Source: Bordetella sp. BOR01
Lineage (GTDB): Bacteria; Pseudomonadota; Gammaproteobacteria; Burkholderiales; Burkholderiaceae_B
Assembly: GCF_019218885.1 (NCBI RefSeq)
Contig: NZ_JAHUWT010000001.1
Location: forward strand, 992,001 to 1,056,000
Length of the DNA stretch: 64,000 nt
Reading direction: 5' to 3'
The notes under the pieces were generated by a model that saw only the letters and a program-made list of their open reading frames with translations, made no database searches and was not told the origin of the DNA. Below are positions 61,741-64,000 of this stretch, in pieces (position 1 is the stretch's first letter; each line of letters opens with the position of its first letter). The translations under genes were made by a program, and so were the position numbers.

Positions 61741-64000
61741 ATGATGGATTTCCCTGATTCTTCTCCCCGTACCCGGCCGCCCGGCCTGATGACAGCCCTG
61801 CGCCAGGGCGCGCGCATGATGATGCGCGATGCCCGGGCCGGCGAACTGCGCCTGCTGGTGCTGGCCCTGGTGGTGGCCGTGGCCGCCGTCACCAGCGTGG
61901 GGTTCCTGGCCGACCGGGTCGGCCGCGCCCTTGAGCGCGATGCCAGCCAGATGCTGGGGGCCGACCTGGTGCTGGACGCCGACGAGCCCATTTCCGCCGG
62001 GTTCATCGACGCCGCCCGCCAGCAGGGGCTGGAAGTCTCGCGCACCCTGCAGTTTCCTTCCATGGCCAGCGCCGGCGATGCCGCGCAACTGGTCTCGTTG
62101 AAGGCCGTCGAGCCCGGCTATCCGCTGCGCGGCAGCCTGCGGGTGGCCGACGCCGCCTACGCCGAGGGCACGCCCACGCGCGACATCCCGGCGCCCGGCA
62201 CGGTCTGGGCCGACCCGCAGTTGCTGGCCCTGCTGGGCATAGGCGTGGGCGACACCGTCGGCCTGGGCGATAGCCGGCTGCGGGTGGCGCGCGTGATCAC
62301 CTATGAACCCGATCGCGGCATGCAGTTCGTGAACGTGGCGCCGCGCATCATGATGCGGGCCGACGACGTGCCGGCCACCGGCCTGGTGGCGCCCGGCAGC
62401 CGTATCGACTACGCCTTGCTGGCCGCCGGCGAACCGGCCGCCGTGGCCGCTTATTCCGATTGGCTGGGCGAGCACCTGCAGCGCGGCCAGAAACTGGCCA
62501 CCCTGGAATCCGGACGCCCCGAAGTCCAGCGCACGCTCGATCGCGCGCAACGCTTCCTGTCGCTGGTGGCATTGCTGGCCGTGTTGATCTCGGCCGTGGC
62601 GGTGGCGCTGGCGGCCGGGCGGTTCATGGTGCGGCACCGCGATGGCATCGCGGTCATGCGCTGCCTGGGCGCCGTGCAGGCGCAGGTCACCCGCATGCTG
62701 GTACTGGAATTCACCCTGGTCGGCCTGTTCGCATCGGCGGCTGGCTGCCTGCTGGGCTACGCCGTGCACCAGGGCCTGGTGCTGGCGCTGGGCAGCCTGA
62801 TCGACACCCAGTTGCCGGCGCCATCGGCCATTCCGGCCTTGCAGGGCCTGGTGACAGGGGTGCTGCTGTTGCTGGGCTTCGCGCTGCCTGCGCTGGCGCA
62901 ATTGCGCCACGTACCGCCGGCCCGGGTGCTGCGCCGCGATGCCGATACCTTGCGCGCCCGCAGCGCGGCGGGCTATGCCCTAGGCGCGGTCGGCTTTGCC
63001 CTGCTGATCTGGTGGTTCGCCGGCAACGCGCGGCTGGGAGCCGTGGTAGCGGGCGGTTTCCTGGGCGCGTTCGCGGCCTTCGCGCTGGTGGCCTGGCTGT
63101 GCGTGCTGGGCCTGGGCCGGCTGCGCGGCGTGGCCGCCGGCCTGCCGGCACTGCGCTTCGCACTGGCCGGCGTGGTGCGCCGGCGCGCCGCCACCATCAC
63201 CCAGGTGTGCGCGCTGGCCATCGGCCTGATGGCCCTGCTGCTGTTGGCCATGACCCGCACCGACCTGGTGGCCGGTTGGCAGCGCACGCTGCCGCCCGAT
63301 GCGCCCAACCGCTTCCTGATCAATATCCAGCCCGACCAGCGCCAGCCCGTGCTCGATTTCCTGGCCGGCCATGGGCTGCGCGATGTGGCGCTGTGGCCCA
63401 TGGTGCGCGGCCGCCTGGTCGCGGTCGGCGGCCGCCCCGTGGGGCCGGCCGACTACGAAGAGCCACGCGCCAAGCGCCTGGTCGACCGCGAGTTCAACCT
63501 GTCTTATGGCGACGCCCTGCCGGCCGGCAATAGCATCGACCAAGGGCGCTGGCTGCGGCCCGACATGCCTGAGGTCTCGCTGGAATCGGGCCTGGCCAAG
63601 TCGCTGCGCCTGTCGCTGGGCGACGTGCTTACCTTCGATATCGCCGGCCAGCAGGTCGACGTCACCGTATCCGGCACGCGCAGCGTCGATTGGGATTCCA
63701 TGCAGGTCAATTTCTTCGCGGTGCTGTCGCCCGCGGCGCTGGAAAACATGCCGCACAGCTGGATCACCTCGTTTCACTTGCCGCCCAGCCAGGCGGCGCT
63801 GCCCCGCGAGCTGCTGCGCCAGTTTCCCAACCTGACGGTGTTCGACGTGGGTTCCATCCTGAACCAGTTGCAATCGGTGCTGGACCAGGTCGTCACCGCG
63901 GTGCAACTGCTGTTTGTGTTCACGCTGGCCGCTGGCGTGCTGGTGCTGGCCGCGGCCCTTACGGCTACCCGCGACGAGCGGGTGCGCGAAGCCGCGGTGC
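61741..64000 (+). CDS. YbbP-like ABC transporter permease (FtsX domains), truncated by the window end
   Basis: A frame without stop from ATG at 61741 (or 61744) to the right edge, 753 codons visible. It is an inner-membrane permease with one N-terminal helix (LRLLVLALVVAVAAVTSVGF), a large periplasmic domain, then FtsX-type cores with FLSLVALLAVLISAVAVALA followed by AGRFMVRHRDGIAVMRCLGA, and a second set beginning near residue 400. It matches the YbbP family of MacB-like exporters, which usually pairs with a YbbA ATPase, not visible here. The codon use and homogeneous GC fit a real gene. A third FtsX set is beginning at the edge. Confidence 0.88.
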   Translation, partial: MMDFPDSSPRTRPPGLMTALRQGARMMMRDARAGELRLLVLALVVAVAAVTSVGFLADRVGRALERDASQMLGADLVLDADEPISAGFIDAARQQGLEVSRTLQFPSMASAGDAAQLVSLKAVEPGYPLRGSLRVADAAYAEGTPTRDIPAPGTVWADPQLLALLGIGVGDTVGLGDSRLRVARVITYEPDRGMQFVNVAPRIMMRADDVPATGLVAPGSRIDYALLAAGEPAAVAAYSDWLGEHLQRGQKLATLESGRPEVQRTLDRAQRFLSLVALLAVLISAVAVALAAGRFMVRHRDGIAVMRCLGAVQAQVTRMLVLEFTLVGLFASAAGCLLGYAVHQGLVLALGSLIDTQLPAPSAIPALQGLVTGVLLLLGFALPALAQLRHVPPARVLRRDADTLRARSAAGYALGAVGFALLIWWFAGNARLGAVVAGGFLGAFAAFALVAWLCVLGLGRLRGVAAGLPALRFALAGVVRRRAATITQVCALAIGLMALLLLAMTRTDLVAGWQRTLPPDAPNRFLINIQPDQRQPVLDFLAGHGLRDVALWPMVRGRLVAVGGRPVGPADYEEPRAKRLVDREFNLSYGDALPAGNSIDQGRWLRPDMPEVSLESGLAKSLRLSLGDVLTFDIAGQQVDVTVSGTRSVDWDSMQVNFFAVLSPAALENMPHSWITSFHLPPSQAALPRELLRQFPNLTVFDVGSILNQLQSVLDQVVTAVQLLFVFTLAAGVLVLAAALTATRDERVREAAV

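Overview
The window is high-GC, densely coded DNA from a betaproteobacterium, most likely Alcaligenaceae (Bordetella/Achromobacter type). Evidence for this is the gene content: orphan Bug-type solute receptors, a paa cluster under PaaX, an APS-reductase sulfate pathway, and lapA-lapB-hldA-hldD behind ihfB. Genus-typical palindromic repeats point the same way. I could not run a search, so the genus is inference. No rRNA, tRNA, CRISPR array, transposase or phage gene was seen.

Region 1 (1-9.4 kb) is housekeeping: the ihfB tail, LPS-assembly genes lapA/lapB, heptose genes hldA/hldD, a ComEA-like secreted protein, cysM, mltB, an HDAC-family deacetylase and etfB-etfA. A remnant of a Bug receptor follows the etf terminator. 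Region 2 (9.7-12.4 kb) holds a large acyl-CoA dehydrogenase and a 1-Cys peroxiredoxin. Region 3 (12.5-19.5 kb) is one long sulfate operon, sbp-cysT-cysW-cysA-cysH-cysD-cysN: uptake, activation to APS and direct APS reduction. Region 4 (19.6-27.5 kb) is mixed: a PA0069-type radical SAM gene whose start abuts a LexA-like dyad, a small membrane protein, an EamA transporter, a structured inverted repeat before rplS, a NUDIX gene, rsgA with a duplicated coding repeat at its N-terminus, an M48 protease, orn and an NAD(P)HX epimerase.

Region 5 (27.5-36.8 kb) is the phenylacetate block: paaX divergent from paaA-B-C-D-E-N-G-I-K. Its later beta-oxidation genes (paaF, paaH, paaJ) are not in the window. 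Region 6 (36.8-45.1 kb) is an accessory catabolic unit: a GntR regulator, an amidase, a PuuE-like deacetylase/imidase-type hydrolase and an NTF2-like protein. It is divergent from a branched-chain-amino-acid-type ABC transporter in which LivM, LivG and LivF are one 826-residue polypeptide. Two arms of an inverted repeat lie between the divergent units.

Region 7 (45.2-52.2 kb) is a five-enzyme cluster plus a Bug receptor, divergent from an IclR regulator. It encodes an SMP-30-type lactonase, a citryl-CoA-lyase-like protein, two adjacent family III CoA-transferases (one with Glu at the usual catalytic Asp), and an enoyl-CoA hydratase. It reads like a pathway that imports a carboxylic acid, forms its CoA ester and cleaves it, and is the best candidate here for an undescribed system. 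Region 8 (52.2-58.1 kb) has a LysR/enol-lactonase pair and a second CoA-transferase/GntR/enoyl-CoA hydratase/Bug cluster. Region 9 (58.2-64 kb) has a TRAP transporter (DctP-DctQ-DctM) and the start of a YbbP-like ABC permease cut by the window edge.
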